Assembly (NCBI RefSeq): GCF_900114095.1
Contig: NZ_FORV01000001.1
Span: 310,001 to 374,000 of the forward strand
DNA length: 64,000 nt
Direction of reading: 5' to 3'
From: Sphingomonas sp. NFR04
Lineage (GTDB): Bacteria > Pseudomonadota > Alphaproteobacteria > Sphingomonadales > Sphingomonadaceae
Part shown: in pieces, positions 46,057 through 56,915 of the stretch
Layout: the number at the start of each line of letters is the position of its first letter
Numbering within the stretch: position 1 is the stretch's first letter
Notes under the pieces: model-generated
Seen by the model: the letters and a program-made list of their open reading frames with translations, nothing else
The model's database searches: none
Told to the model about the DNA's origin: nothing
Program-made: the position numbers and the translations under genes

Positions 46057-46215
46057 ATGCCGCGCGGCGTCGCCAAGCGGGATCTGCCCACCAAGACCTG
46101 CCCGGTCTGCCAGCGCCCCTTCGCCTGGCGGAAGAAGTGGGAGCGGGACTGGGCGAATGTCGTCTACTGCTCCGACAGGTGCAGGCGCACGCGCCCGGCC
46201 GGCACCGACAGCTGA
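46057..46215 (+). CDS. DUF2256 zinc-ribbon-like small protein
   Basis: A 52-aa protein with CPVC and YCSDRC pairs around [13 protein letters not shown], the DUF2256 pattern. It begins 4 bp after the M1 gene, so it is probably translated from the same mRNA. Function unknown. Confidence 0.85.
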   Translation: MPRGVAKRDLPTKTCPVCQRPFAWRKKWERDWANVVYCSDRCRRTRPAGTDS

Positions 46216-46252
46216 GCCAGGATCGCTCGACAGCGTCGAACGATCCTGGCTC
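46214..46252. terminator. Hairpin between convergent genes
   Basis: A 12-bp perfect stem (GAGCCAGGATCG with its complement at 46241-46252) encloses a second small dyad. There is no U-tract. It overlaps the stop of the DUF2256 gene and precedes the convergent methyltransferase stop. Confidence 0.5.
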
Positions 46253-46262
46253 GCCACGCGTC

Positions 46263-47237
46263 TTATTTGGCGATGACGACCGACCCGGCGAAGTCCGGCA
46301 GCGGCACGAAGCTGGCGCCCCTCTCCTCGACGAATTCGTCGACGGCCTTGCGCACGCCCAGGTAGCGAACGTTGTTGTAATCGTGGACGAAGATGAAACC
46401 GCCCGCGCTCAACCGCTCGTAGAACCAGTGCAGACCCGCCCGGATGGGGTCGTAGAGGTCGACGTCGAGGCTGACGAATGCGAAGGTTTCTTCGAGGCCG
46501 GCCGCGGTGTCCGGGAAGAAGCCCTGCATCACGCGGGCCTGCTCCCGGTGCGGCAGCTTGCCCAGGACGAGGTCGACGCTGGTATTTTCGAAATCGCCGG
46601 TCACCGCCCCCGACAAGCCGTTGTCACGTTCGGCCCCGAGGTCCTGCGCTGCGAATCCGGTAAAGGTATCGAACAGATACAGCGTCCGGTCGGGGAACAG
46701 GCGATTGATCAGTTGGGCCTGGTAGCCGCGGTATACGCCAAGCTCTGCAACTGCGCCCTGTACATCACGATCCCGAATTTGGCGTGCAGCAAGCGCAAAT
46801 GCCTTGTTGCGCACGAAATCCGCTGCTTCCCCCTCCCCTGAATCCACCCGCTCGACCGCTGCGGTTCGGTCCAGATACATGGTCGCCAGGCCAATCGGTG
46901 CAATGGGTACGCCGATCTTGTTCAGCAGCGCAATGTCGCGATTGGCCTCCGAAGCCAAGGTAGCACTATAGCTTGGATAAAATGCAACGATTCGATCGAA
47001 GGAAATTTCCCGGTCAATTAACTGCTGGCGTATTCCATCCACATCCCGCGCCGCGATGACTATGTAATCCGCACCGCAATCAGCGATTTCCTCCGGAGGC
47101 AGGACCATACGCCCATCAACCTGGCGACCATGCTTGGCCGAATCGTTGTCGAAAAGCCCGACGATTTCAACATCACTGGGAACGATGCTTAAAAAATCTT
47201 TGGCGGCACTTCCGATACCAAAAACAGCAATTTTCAT
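46263..47237 (-). CDS. Rossmann-domain/TylF-type O-methyltransferase fusion
   Basis: This 324-aa protein has an N-terminal nucleotide-binding fold of about 100 residues (IAVFGIGSAAKDFL, then EIVGLFDNDSAKHG), as in sugar-nucleotide-modifying enzymes. A TylF/macrocin-O-methyltransferase domain (about 140-324) follows, with AELGVYRGYQAQLINRLFPD, SLDVDLYDPI and FVHDYNNVR. TylF-type enzymes methylate sugars of surface polysaccharides or antibiotics. It stands alone here, with A/T-rich DNA upstream. Confidence 0.82.
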   Translation of the reverse strand: MKIAVFGIGSAAKDFLSIVPSDVEIVGLFDNDSAKHGRQVDGRMVLPPEEIADCGADYIVIAARDVDGIRQQLIDREISFDRIVAFYPSYSATLASEANRDIALLNKIGVPIAPIGLATMYLDRTAAVERVDSGEGEAADFVRNKAFALAARQIRDRDVQGAVAELGVYRGYQAQLINRLFPDRTLYLFDTFTGFAAQDLGAERDNGLSGAVTGDFENTSVDLVLGKLPHREQARVMQGFFPDTAAGLEETFAFVSLDVDLYDPIRAGLHWFYERLSAGGFIFVHDYNNVRYLGVRKAVDEFVEERGASFVPLPDFAGSVVIAK

Positions 47238-47475
47238 AATCGTGCAGCCCCTCTCCATCGCATACATCGCGATCGACGCAGACCGACACTTGATGAAATA
47301 TGTTGAAATATCAATGGTTAGTTCGTTACACCTGCAGCACGAAATAGATCGGCTAAAATCCCATTAACCTTTGATAGCCTGCTAATTACCGCCTTGATCA
47401 TAGAGGCACTGTGGCGGGGATAGCCTTGTTTTCAGAATCCCCCTCACGCGACGCCGAGAAACTGCTGCATTTCGC

Positions 47476-47835
47476 TCACTGGTAGCGCAGCATTTTGCCG
47501 AAGCCTGTGTTGCTTGCGGCCATCTTGATCAGCTTGCGCAGATAGGTTTTCACCTCGCGCTCGAACCGCTGCTCGCTACGCACCCCGGCACGGTAGAAGT
47601 CGTCCTTCGCCAGCAGCGCCTTGAGTGCCTCGCCGAGCCGCGCCTGGTCCTCGATCGCGTCGCTGTGCCGCAATTGCTCGCACACCCATTCCTCGGCGGC
47701 GGCCTTGTCATAGTCGTCCTCGCGGTCGCGGCCGTAGCGATCCGCGACGTCCTGGTCCGAGCGGGCGGCCTTGATGCGGCGCTCGAGCCAGAGGCGGACC
47801 TGCGCCGGATCCCACGGCGCCTGCGGGGCGCTCAT
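47476..47835 (-). CDS. Conserved hypothetical 119-aa protein
   Basis: A charged, soluble protein with a strongly helical C-terminus (FEREVKTYLRKLIKMAASN). Its ATG overlaps the stop of the DUF423 gene (ATGA), implying coupled translation. No family is recognised. Confidence 0.65.
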   Translation of the reverse strand: MSAPQAPWDPAQVRLWLERRIKAARSDQDVADRYGRDREDDYDKAAAEEWVCEQLRHSDAIEDQARLGEALKALLAKDDFYRAGVRSEQRFEREVKTYLRKLIKMAASNTGFGKMLRYQ

Positions 47836-48173
47836 TTCGTCACCTTCGAGGCGAGCACCCAGGCCAGCCACAGCCAACCCGCGATCAACGCCGCCCCGCC
47901 GATCGGCGTCACCGCGCCAAGCCAGCGCGGCAAGCCCAGCGCCATCAGGTAGAGCGTGCCGGCGAAGACGAACCCGCCGCCGACGAACAGCGCCGCAGGC
48001 CCACGCGCGCCGAGCTGCAGCGCGACGAGCGCCGCGACCGCGTGCACCAGTTGATAGTGCCCGCCGGTCTTGAGCCACTCGACCGCCTGCCCCTGCGCGC
48101 CGTGCGCACCGAAGGCACCCGCCGCCACCGCCATCGCGCCCGAGAGCGCCGCCAGCACCGCGATCCAGTTCAT
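47832..48173 (-). CDS. DUF423 (YgdD-like) membrane protein
   Basis: A 113-aa protein with four transmembrane helices and the typical opening AVAAGAFGAHG and motif WLKTGGHYQLVHA. Role unknown. It lies 15 bp downstream of the KefB-type gene. Confidence 0.88.
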   Translation of the reverse strand: MNWIAVLAALSGAMAVAAGAFGAHGAQGQAVEWLKTGGHYQLVHAVAALVALQLGARGPAALFVGGGFVFAGTLYLMALGLPRWLGAVTPIGGAALIAGWLWLAWVLASKVTK

Positions 48174-48188
48174 GCGCCCGCTCCCCGA

Positions 48189-49970
48189 TCAACCATCGCC
48201 GCGATCCTGCCCCGCCGCGGCTGCGGCCGCCCCCTGGCTGAACAGGCCGTCACGCCCGGCATAGAGGTCGCCGGTTTCCTTCTGCGCCTTCAGCCGAGCG
48301 ATATCGGTCCGGCGATATTCGGCCTCGGTCCGGTCGATCTCGGCACCGTCGACGCCGACGGCGTCCATCGCGCGCCGCGCCATCACGATCGCGCTCTCCA
48401 GCACCTCGCGCACGATCCCGGCCAACGGCGCACCCTTGAGCTTTATCACGCTGCGGCGATCATAGGCGCGCACGAAGATGCTCGCATTCGGGAAGGCGGC
48501 ATGCACGCCCTCCACCACCTCGGTGTCCATCGCGTCGCCGTCCTGGCAGAACAGGATCAGCTCGGCCTCCGCTGCGCCGGCCTGACGAAGCAGATCGATG
48601 CGGGTGCCGTCGCCATAATAGACCTTCATGCCGAAGCTGCCGGCGGTCTCGATCATCTCCACGTCGCGGTCGATGATCGTCACGGGAATTCCTTGCGCGA
48701 TCAGCATCTGCGCTACCGTCTGGCCGAAGCGGCCATAGCCGACGACCACGGCATTGGCGCCTTCCTGGCGCGGCCCATCGGGCGTCGCACCAGCCTTGAC
48801 CGGCTCCGCACGCAGCCGCCTGGTGGCCATCATCAGGAACGGCGTGGTCGCCATCGAGAGCGTGACGATCGCGCTGAACACGCTGGCAGCCTGCGGTTCG
48901 ATCAGGAGCGCCTTCTGCGCCTGGGCGAACAGCACGAAGCCGAACTCACCACCCTGGGACAGCAGCACGCCCAGCGCGAACGCGCCGCGCGGCTTCATCC
49001 CGAACAGGAGCGCGAGTCCCATGATCAGCGCGGCCTTGGCGGCGATCAGCGCCAGCGCCATGCCCGCGACGAAGAAGGGCCGCTCGGCGATGGCGTGGAG
49101 GTCGAGCGTCATGCCCACCGCGACGAAGAACAGCCCGAGCAGGATCGCGCGAAACGGCTCGACATCGGCCTCGATCTCGTGGCGGAAGGGCGAGTCCGCG
49201 AGCATCACGCCCGCGATGAATGCGCCGAGCGCGGCGGAGAGGCCCAGCGCCTCCATTACTGCGGCGCTGGCGATCACGGTCAGCAGCCCGGCGAAGACGA
49301 ACATCTCGCGCTCGTCGAGATTGCCGATCAGCCGGAACAGCGGGCGCAGCAGGAAGCGTCCCGCCACCACCAGCCCGACGATCGCGCCGACGGTGTAGAG
49401 CCCGAGCAGCCACCCCGGCGGCCCGCCCTGGTCGGCCGGGTTGCGCGACAATGCCGCGACGATCGTGATCAGCGGCACGATCGACAGGTCCTGGAACAGC
49501 AGGATCGCGAAGGCGCGCTCGCCGAAGGGGGTGCGAAGGCGACCGGCGGATTGCAGCAGCGGCAGCACCTGCGCGGTCGACGACAGCCCCATCGGCAGGC
49601 CCAGCGACAGCGCCGCCGCCAGCGTGGAGCCCGTCACCGCCCACACGATCGCCGCGATCGCGATGCCGCACAGGGCAACCTGCAGGAAGCCGAGACCGAA
49701 GATGTCGCGCCGCATGCGCCACAGACGCGTCGGGCTCAGTTCGAGCCCGACGAGAAACAGCAGGAGCGCGATGCCGAGCTCGGCGATGCCCATCTTGCCC
49801 TCGGCGTCACCGACCAGCCGCAGCACATGCGGCCCCACCAGCGCGCCGGCAACGAGGAAGCCAAGCGTCGCACCGAGTCCGAGCCGCCGGAACAGCAGCA
49901 CGAAGAACAGCGCGAAGCCCAGCATCGGCACCGCATCCGCGAGCACCGAGCCGTCCGAAGCATGCTCCAT
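48189..49970 (-). CDS. KefB/KefC-type K+/H+ antiporter (CPA2)
   Basis: This 593-aa protein has 12 hydrophobic segments in residues 1-385 (including LLLFLVGLELSPTRLWRMRR) and a cytoplasmic RCK/TrkA-N domain (about 405-520) with Rossmann motif VVVGYGRFGQTVAQML. It exports K+ in exchange for H+, classically gated by glutathione adducts. No KefF/KefG partner is seen. The start overlaps the upstream stop by 1 bp (TGATG). Confidence 0.9.
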   Translation of the reverse strand: MEHASDGSVLADAVPMLGFALFFVLLFRRLGLGATLGFLVAGALVGPHVLRLVGDAEGKMGIAELGIALLLFLVGLELSPTRLWRMRRDIFGLGFLQVALCGIAIAAIVWAVTGSTLAAALSLGLPMGLSSTAQVLPLLQSAGRLRTPFGERAFAILLFQDLSIVPLITIVAALSRNPADQGGPPGWLLGLYTVGAIVGLVVAGRFLLRPLFRLIGNLDEREMFVFAGLLTVIASAAVMEALGLSAALGAFIAGVMLADSPFRHEIEADVEPFRAILLGLFFVAVGMTLDLHAIAERPFFVAGMALALIAAKAALIMGLALLFGMKPRGAFALGVLLSQGGEFGFVLFAQAQKALLIEPQAASVFSAIVTLSMATTPFLMMATRRLRAEPVKAGATPDGPRQEGANAVVVGYGRFGQTVAQMLIAQGIPVTIIDRDVEMIETAGSFGMKVYYGDGTRIDLLRQAGAAEAELILFCQDGDAMDTEVVEGVHAAFPNASIFVRAYDRRSVIKLKGAPLAGIVREVLESAIVMARRAMDAVGVDGAEIDRTEAEYRRTDIARLKAQKETGDLYAGRDGLFSQGAAAAAAGQDRGDG

Positions 49971-50404
49971 CAGACCCGGGCCTCCGCCGCCTGTGCCGCC
50001 GCCTCGGCCGCGGCCTCGAAGGCGAGCCGGATCGAGGCGTGGCGGCCGCGGTGCGGCAGCGCGGGGACGAACAGTTCCATGCCGGGCCAGTCGGGGAGCG
50101 CATCGCGTTCCCCGGCGAGCCAGGCAGTGAGTTGGTCGCGCGCAGTAGAGAGTTCGGCGGGCGTGCGGCCGAGCACCGCCTCCCCCATCAGCGCCGCCGA
50201 GGCCTGGCCCAGCGCACAAGCGCGGACCAGCATGCCGACCTCCGCCACCTTGCCGGCTTCATCGACGGCGATGTCGACGGTGACCCGGCTGCCGCACACC
50301 GGCGAACGTTTCTCGGACGTGCCGCCGGGCCGTTCCAGCCGTTCATGGTGCGGGATCGCGGCCGCGAGGCGCAGGATTTCCATATTGTAGAGCGGGGCGT
50401 TCAT
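49970..50404 (-). CDS. NifU/IscU-like iron-sulfur scaffold family protein
   Basis: This 144-aa protein keeps two of the three scaffold cysteines (SPVCGSRV, VRACALGQAS). The third ligand position (near LPHRGRHASIRL) has no Cys. The start YNMEILRLAAAIPHHERL is typical of a divergent alphaproteobacterial group. It may bind Fe or assist cluster repair rather than build clusters. Confidence 0.75.
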   Translation of the reverse strand: MNAPLYNMEILRLAAAIPHHERLERPGGTSEKRSPVCGSRVTVDIAVDEAGKVAEVGMLVRACALGQASAALMGEAVLGRTPAELSTARDQLTAWLAGERDALPDWPGMELFVPALPHRGRHASIRLAFEAAAEAAAQAAEARV

Positions 50405-50503
50405 GCCCTTTGATCTAGGATAGCCGTCCCGCAGTTGCGAGCGCCAATTGCCCGCCTATCGTATGGGTTGCACGGGCGGCGCACGCATGTCGCCAGACTC
50501 GAT

Positions 50504-50631
50504 CCTCCCTTGCAGGGGAGGTGGCGCGCAGCGCCGGAGGGGTGTCACCGCTTCGATAGAGCCCTGCCGCTGCAACGGGGACACCCCTCCGTCAGGCCTT
50601 CGGCCTGCCACCTCCCCTTGCAGGGGAGGAT
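50504..50631. repeat. Imperfect palindromic repeat (REP-like)
   Basis: Outer arms (near 50504-50524 and 50609-50631) each contain a dyad around ttgcaggggag, and inner blocks ggaggggtgt/acacccctcc pair too. It lies between the NifU-like gene and cvpA. Confidence 0.65.
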
Positions 50632-50637
50632 AGTAGG

Positions 50638-51216
50638 TCAATCCACCTTGCGCTTGCGCGGCCGGACCTCGTCGCTACCCTCTGCCCCCGTGCTCGCATT
50701 GTCCCCGCCGAACACCGGCTCGCCCTTGCGGCGACGGTCGACGAAATCGCCGATCGCCGCGCTGGTGGTGTCGAGCAGCGGATAGGTAACGGACCTGGTG
50801 ATCCATTTCGGCCGATGCGCCCGCCCGCCTTCGAACGTGTCGAGCACCAGCATCAGCACCAAAAAGCCCATGCTGACCAGGATCAGCCCCTTGGCGACAC
50901 CGAAGCCGACGCCCAGTGCGCGGTCGATCGGCCCGAGCACCGAGTTGCGCATCTGACCGCCCAGCGTGTTGGCGATCAGTCGCCCGCCGAAATAGCTGAT
51001 CCCGGCGAGCAGCGCGAACGCCAGCACCGCCGCCCCGCCCGCGGTGCCGATCATCGGCGCGAGCAATGCGGTAAAACCGGCATGGAAGAACTTCACTGCC
51101 ACCACGACGAGGATCCAGGCGAGGAAGGCAAGCACCTCCGTGGTGAAGCCGCGCAGGAAGCCGAGAATGGCCGCGCCTGCAATGATGAGAAGCGTGACGA
51201 TGTCGAGCCCGGTCAT
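50638..51216 (-). CDS. cvpA: CvpA family protein
   Basis: A 192-aa membrane protein with four hydrophobic segments and the CvpA pattern: LDIVTLLIIAGAAILGFLRG at the start and GPIDRALGVGFGVAKGLILV mid-protein. CvpA is linked to colicin V production and envelope stress. ATG 51216 is chosen. Divergent from radA. Confidence 0.88.
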   Translation of the reverse strand: MTGLDIVTLLIIAGAAILGFLRGFTTEVLAFLAWILVVVAVKFFHAGFTALLAPMIGTAGGAAVLAFALLAGISYFGGRLIANTLGGQMRNSVLGPIDRALGVGFGVAKGLILVSMGFLVLMLVLDTFEGGRAHRPKWITRSVTYPLLDTTSAAIGDFVDRRRKGEPVFGGDNASTGAEGSDEVRPRKRKVD

Positions 51217-51320
51217 GCCCGCTCCATAGCAGCCTCCCGCACCGGGAAAAGAGGCTGCGTGCGGGTGCGGGCGCCGCGCGCCCCGTTCCCTTTTCGTTTC
51301 CGTCGCGCTACAGCACCGCC

Positions 51321-52700
<1,380 letters not shown>

Positions 52701-52893
52701 CTCCATATCTGCATAAATGCGTAATTATGCTGGTGCAGGCATGGCCGTTTTGATACAGCTGGGAACAGATCGGGGATGCGGCAGCTCGTTATGGTGTTGC
52801 CGTCATGGCTCGAAGGAACTATTTAGCTGCTACTTGGTTCATTGTCGTTAATATTTGCCGCGTTTGCAAAAGAGTTAAGGGGGCTCTTCGCAA

Positions 52894-53664
52894 ATGCGAG
52901 CAACAGGGGGTGGGAGCAGTAACTTGAAGACAGGGAAGGAAACCTTCGGATCACGTGCGCTTCGCAGGCTAAGCGCTTCCGCAGCCACCATTTCGCTTCT
53001 TTCGGCGACCTCCGCCGGGATCGCGGTGCCCGTGGTTGCTGCCGCAGTGCAAGATGCCTCGAAAGCGCTTTCGGTCCTGTCGGCACGCTCGCCTGGCGTA
53101 CGCGAAGCGGGCGCCCACAGTGTGAAGGGCAAGCGGAAGTATAGTCGAGTCGCGAAGGGCCCGCGTGAAGGGATGACGCCCGACTCGCTGGCCAAGAACG
53201 GCGTAGCGACTCCCAAGGCGTTCGACCTCTCTGCCGATCAGGCGCCAATCCCGGCATCGCTGCCGCTACCGTCAGACGCGCCGATTGATCTGGCGGGCCT
53301 GCCCTCGAGCTTCGACTCGCTGTCGCCGTTCGCCGATGTCGGGACCGCACCGGGCCCGGCAAGCTTCACGGGCAATTCGCTTCCGCCCAGCGGCTTTGGC
53401 GGTCCCGGTGGCGCGCCGCCGCTCGGCATCCAAACGCCGACGCCGTCGCCCACTCCGACTCCGACGCCGGCCCCGACGCCGACGCCGACGCCGGCCCCCA
53501 CGCCGACGCCAACTCCCACGCCGCCGCCGCCACCGCCGCCGACGCCCACGCCGACCCCCTCTTCCCCGGTTCCGGAACCGGCGGAGTGGCTGATGCTGGT
53601 TACCGCGTTCGGACTGATCGGTGCCGAGATGCGGCGGCGAAACCGGATCGAAGCCAAGGCCTGA
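52894..53664 (+). CDS. PEP-CTERM protein with Thr-Pro repeat linker
   Basis: This 256-aa protein has a non-standard signal region (ATISLLSATSAGIAVPVVAA), a Ser/Pro-rich body, a (Thr-Pro)n/Pro-rich stretch at about residues 177-222 and a C-terminal VPEPAEWLMLVTAFGLIGAE with Arg-rich end, a PEP-CTERM sorting signal. The low-complexity segment may span the cell wall or be O-glycosylated. It shares a TGATG junction with the following L,D-transpeptidase. Confidence 0.75.
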   Translation: MRATGGGSSNLKTGKETFGSRALRRLSASAATISLLSATSAGIAVPVVAAAVQDASKALSVLSARSPGVREAGAHSVKGKRKYSRVAKGPREGMTPDSLAKNGVATPKAFDLSADQAPIPASLPLPSDAPIDLAGLPSSFDSLSPFADVGTAPGPASFTGNSLPPSGFGGPGGAPPLGIQTPTPSPTPTPTPAPTPTPTPAPTPTPTPTPPPPPPPTPTPTPSSPVPEPAEWLMLVTAFGLIGAEMRRRNRIEAKA

Positions 53665-54287
53665 TGCGCGGTCGATCGAAGCTCGGTATCTGGATCTCGC
53701 TGGGCGCGGCTTCGCTGTTGCTCGTCACGCTGGCCGCCAAGGCGTTCGTCCCGCGGTACGTCAAGCAGGATAGCCCAGCGGGCCGCATGATCCCGGCCTT
53801 GAATACCGAGCGCATTCGGTTCTCCGATGGGGACCAGCAGCAGTTGCGGATTGGGGACGGCAGCACGCGGGTGATCCGCAGCCTGCTGCGGGTGCCGGAT
53901 CACATGCAGTTCGGCGAGTTTGCCTGGAACGATCATGGCGTTCCCCCGGGGAGGATCTGGCTGCGCATCGACCTGACACGCCAGATCCTCTCGGTGTTTC
54001 GCGGTGAGGACGAGATTGCCACCAGCGTGATCCTCTACGGCCAGGACGAGACGCCGACGCCGATCGGCAACTTCCCGATCCGGGGGATGGAGAAGAACCA
54101 TCGCTCGAATACCTATGACGCGATGATGCCCTACACGCTGTGGCTGACCAGCGACGGCGTCGCGATCCACGGCAGCAACGTCCGCCAGGGGCTGGCGACG
54201 CATGGCTGCATCGGCGTGCCGCAGGATTTCGCACAGCGACTGTTCGGCGTGGTCAAGCGCGGCGACCTGGTAACCGTGGTGCGCTGA
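53664..54287 (+). CDS. Small L,D-transpeptidase (YkuD domain)
   Basis: A 207-aa protein with an N-terminal membrane anchor (LGAASLLLVTLAAKAFV) and a YkuD domain. The active site is AIHGSNVRQGLATHGCIGV, with the catalytic Cys in HGC. It would attach or crosslink peptidoglycan in the periplasm. Its ATG overlaps the TGA of the PEP-CTERM gene, so the two are coupled. Confidence 0.88.
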   Translation: MRGRSKLGIWISLGAASLLLVTLAAKAFVPRYVKQDSPAGRMIPALNTERIRFSDGDQQQLRIGDGSTRVIRSLLRVPDHMQFGEFAWNDHGVPPGRIWLRIDLTRQILSVFRGEDEIATSVILYGQDETPTPIGNFPIRGMEKNHRSNTYDAMMPYTLWLTSDGVAIHGSNVRQGLATHGCIGVPQDFAQRLFGVVKRGDLVTVVR

Positions 54288-54951
54288 TCGCGGCCTGTAC
54301 GGTCGAGGAGGAACGCAATCGCGACGCGCGTCGGGCTCGTGCCCGACGTGCAGCGGTGGGGTACCCCAGATCAAATCGACTGCCCGATTAGAAAAGCGCT
54401 TCCGGCCGTGGAAGGATCACGCAACGTCCGTGCATCGACAAAGCGCCTTCCATCACGTCCATGGCCGCGCTCGCTTCGCCTGTCGCAGTCGTAGCAACGA
54501 GATCACGGCGTGCTCCGTCCATGACGTCGGTCACCATGAATTTGTCGACATGCAATTCTCGACCTGCCGGGGCGCCAAAAACAAATGGCGCTGCATCTCT
54601 CGACCGACGCTGAAGGACAGCGTCACCTTGCGCTACAGGCACTGCGACCGGCGGAGGCAATTGGCGGCAAGGACCAAGCTGATCGCGTTGCTCGAGCGCC
54701 TTCTCGCCGCCTCCCGGATCAAAGAAGAAGAGCAGCCGATCACCGGTGGCATCGCCTTCTTTAGCACCCAGCCGGCCTGGTCCGACTATCTGTTCTACAG
54801 CGACACCTTCGTGCAGCCGAACGGGCTTCCGGACGCTCCCCGCGCTGTCAGGAAGATGCCGAGCGCGAAGCCGATATTGCGCTGATGCCCGGCGCCCGCC
54901 TGCGTCCGACAAAGACCGACGGCAATCGTCAACGCAAGGAAGCCCGAACGT
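54288..54951. other. Ambiguous 664-bp region, possible decayed gene
   Basis: Two overlapping frames are long but unconvincing: 54430-54885 on plus (151 aa, C-terminal half protein-like, with GGIAFFSTQPAWSDYLFYSD) and 54388-54912 on minus (174 aa, ending VILPRPEALF). Neither resembles a family, and GC at third positions is only moderate. An 8-bp hairpin at 54329-54348 follows the transpeptidase gene. Confidence 0.35.
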
Positions 54952-55779
54952 CTATTCCGAGTATCGCAGCCAAAGATGCGAGCGCCCGGCGATCGCTTCG
55001 ATAACGCGCGGCCGCATCGCACCCCACGCCGCGTCACCAACATTGTATAGCAATCTGAAATCGTCGGCGATTATGGCCGCTGCCGTTTCGTCGGGCAGCG
55101 TTTCTCGCCAAAAGCCCAGATACAACGCGCCCATGCCAATCAGATCATAGCCGTGCGCCGTATGGAAATGCCGGATGACTGCCAGATTGAGCGGCGGGCT
55201 GAGGTCGCACGAAAAATAGCCGTTGGGGAACGCAGCAAAAGCCGCTTCGCCGCTGCTCGCGGGTACGAGGACAGCGAAGACAACCTTTTCGAGCAGGGTC
55301 AGCGGATCGCGCTGGAACCCACACCATTTGTCCAGAGCGCTATCGTCGATCCCAAGGCCAAAACCGCAGGCATCCTCAAAGCCTGTGCCATCAGCAAGCC
55401 GATCGAGGCTCCGCATGCGAAAAGACAGCCGCTCTTTCGCCGTGAACCTCGTCCAATATTCCTCGATGTCGAACCCCTCTTCATACTCCCCGCTTCGAAT
55501 TACGGAGTTCTTGTCTTCCAGATCCAGGCTCATCTCCGTGTGCATGGAGGTGTAGCTAGCCTGCCACGGTTCATCGAGCGAAAGCAGAGGCCAGGCATCG
55601 GGATTCTCCCGGATGAACTTCCGCCGAGCCTCGATCAATTCGACAAAGTTCTGCACGTCGCGAATTTCATATTCGCTACAGAGGCCTTGCGTGAGATTGT
55701 CGTCATCGCGACCGATAAACCGAACGTCCACATCACCTCCCCTTCCCATCGCAGCGCAGCCAAAAATCAGCCCGATCAC
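54952..55779 (-). CDS. Hypothetical 275-aa protein
   Basis: An acidic, soluble-looking protein with a long central charged region and a C-terminal half containing HFHTAHGYDLIGMGALYLGF. No signal peptide is convincing. ATG 55779 or 55749 can serve as start. DNA is less GC-rich than the flanks, suggesting transfer. No family is recognised. Confidence 0.6.
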   Translation of the reverse strand: MIGLIFGCAAMGRGGDVDVRFIGRDDDNLTQGLCSEYEIRDVQNFVELIEARRKFIRENPDAWPLLSLDEPWQASYTSMHTEMSLDLEDKNSVIRSGEYEEGFDIEEYWTRFTAKERLSFRMRSLDRLADGTGFEDACGFGLGIDDSALDKWCGFQRDPLTLLEKVVFAVLVPASSGEAAFAAFPNGYFSCDLSPPLNLAVIRHFHTAHGYDLIGMGALYLGFWRETLPDETAAAIIADDFRLLYNVGDAAWGAMRPRVIEAIAGRSHLWLRYSE

Positions 55780-56010
55780 GCCGTGTCTTCCGGTGCTGCG
55801 ACAAATCCGACGCCCATCTCGCAGCTGTCCGGACGAAATTCGCTTGGCACATGATCGCGCCGCTGCTTGCGAACCGACCGCATGCCGCGTCCTGCGTCGG
55901 CAACCTGCAACGCTGAACGGCGCCTTGGGCCCCTGCGACCCGGCGCACCCTGCGCGCGCCTGACCGGACGCTGCGGGCCGCGCGCCACCGCTGTCGCTCC
56001 AGCGCCGCGC

Positions 56011-56673
56011 TTACCGCCCCTCGTTCTGCGCCAGCGTGGCGTAGACCGACATGCCGTTGCGGGTGCGGCTCACGTCGATCACGCACATATGCCCATAGGC
56101 GCTGTGGCTGCCGCAGCCGACCCCGGCATAGCGCAGCTCGCGGTTGAACAGCAGCTCGCGGTGGCCGCGATCCGGCACGCCATCGTCGATCACGAGCTGC
56201 CGCACCACTTCGTCGGCATCGGCATAGCCATAGGAGATGTCCTCCCCCACCAGCCGGCCGCCGCCGCGGCGCTGCACCCGGTCGCCGGGCGAAGCGCCGT
56301 CGGGCGAAAAATGGCCGCGGGTGCCGAGCGCGCCCTGCATCACGGCATGGTCCCGCGCCGCGAGGCCCAGCAACTCCGCCCGGCTCAGCGGTGGCAGCGG
56401 CGCCTGGAGTTCGAGGAAGGCGATCGCCTCTTCGACGGCGTCGACGCCTTCGCGCGTGACCAGCCCGCGCGGCCGATCCGGCAGGTACAGGGTGTTGCCG
56501 CGAAAATGCGGTCGCAGCTGACGAAGGCGGTCGGCATAGGCGGCAGGATTCTCGCGGAGATGGTTGATCCGATCGAGCACCTGGTCTTCAAGGCTCGGCG
56601 AATCATTTGCCGCGCACAGCAGCAATCCAGCCACAGACAAGATACCGCAACAAAGCAAACGCACAGAAGACAC
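56011..56673 (-). CDS. CAP-domain (SCP/PR-1-like) exported protein
   Basis: A 220-aa protein starting at GTG 56673 with a signal peptide (LLCCGILSVAGLLLCA). The CAP domain includes RINHLRENPAAYADRLR, HAVMQGALGTRGHFSPDG, VGEDISYGY and DRGHRELLFN. Bacterial CAP proteins are secreted; their functions are varied and mostly unknown. Confidence 0.85.
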   Translation of the reverse strand: MSSVRLLCCGILSVAGLLLCAANDSPSLEDQVLDRINHLRENPAAYADRLRQLRPHFRGNTLYLPDRPRGLVTREGVDAVEEAIAFLELQAPLPPLSRAELLGLAARDHAVMQGALGTRGHFSPDGASPGDRVQRRGGGRLVGEDISYGYADADEVVRQLVIDDGVPDRGHRELLFNRELRYAGVGCGSHSAYGHMCVIDVSRTRNGMSVYATLAQNEGR

Positions 56674-56915
56674 AACAGGCTCCGCACCAACCGGCTGTTG
56701 TCAGCCGAACAAGTGCAGTTCTTCTGTCGCAGATGGTGGAAATATCTGGTTCAGCACTATAGTTATCGGGTAAGGATAAGCGCTCGTTAACTATAGATTC
56801 TCGCCCGTTTACGGGTAAGTAGGAAGATCGTTACGGTATTTCACCGATCCCCGAAAAGTCGCGTAAATCGCCGCCGCACTGGCCCAGCCGGATCCACGAT
56901 GGCACAGCCTGTCAC

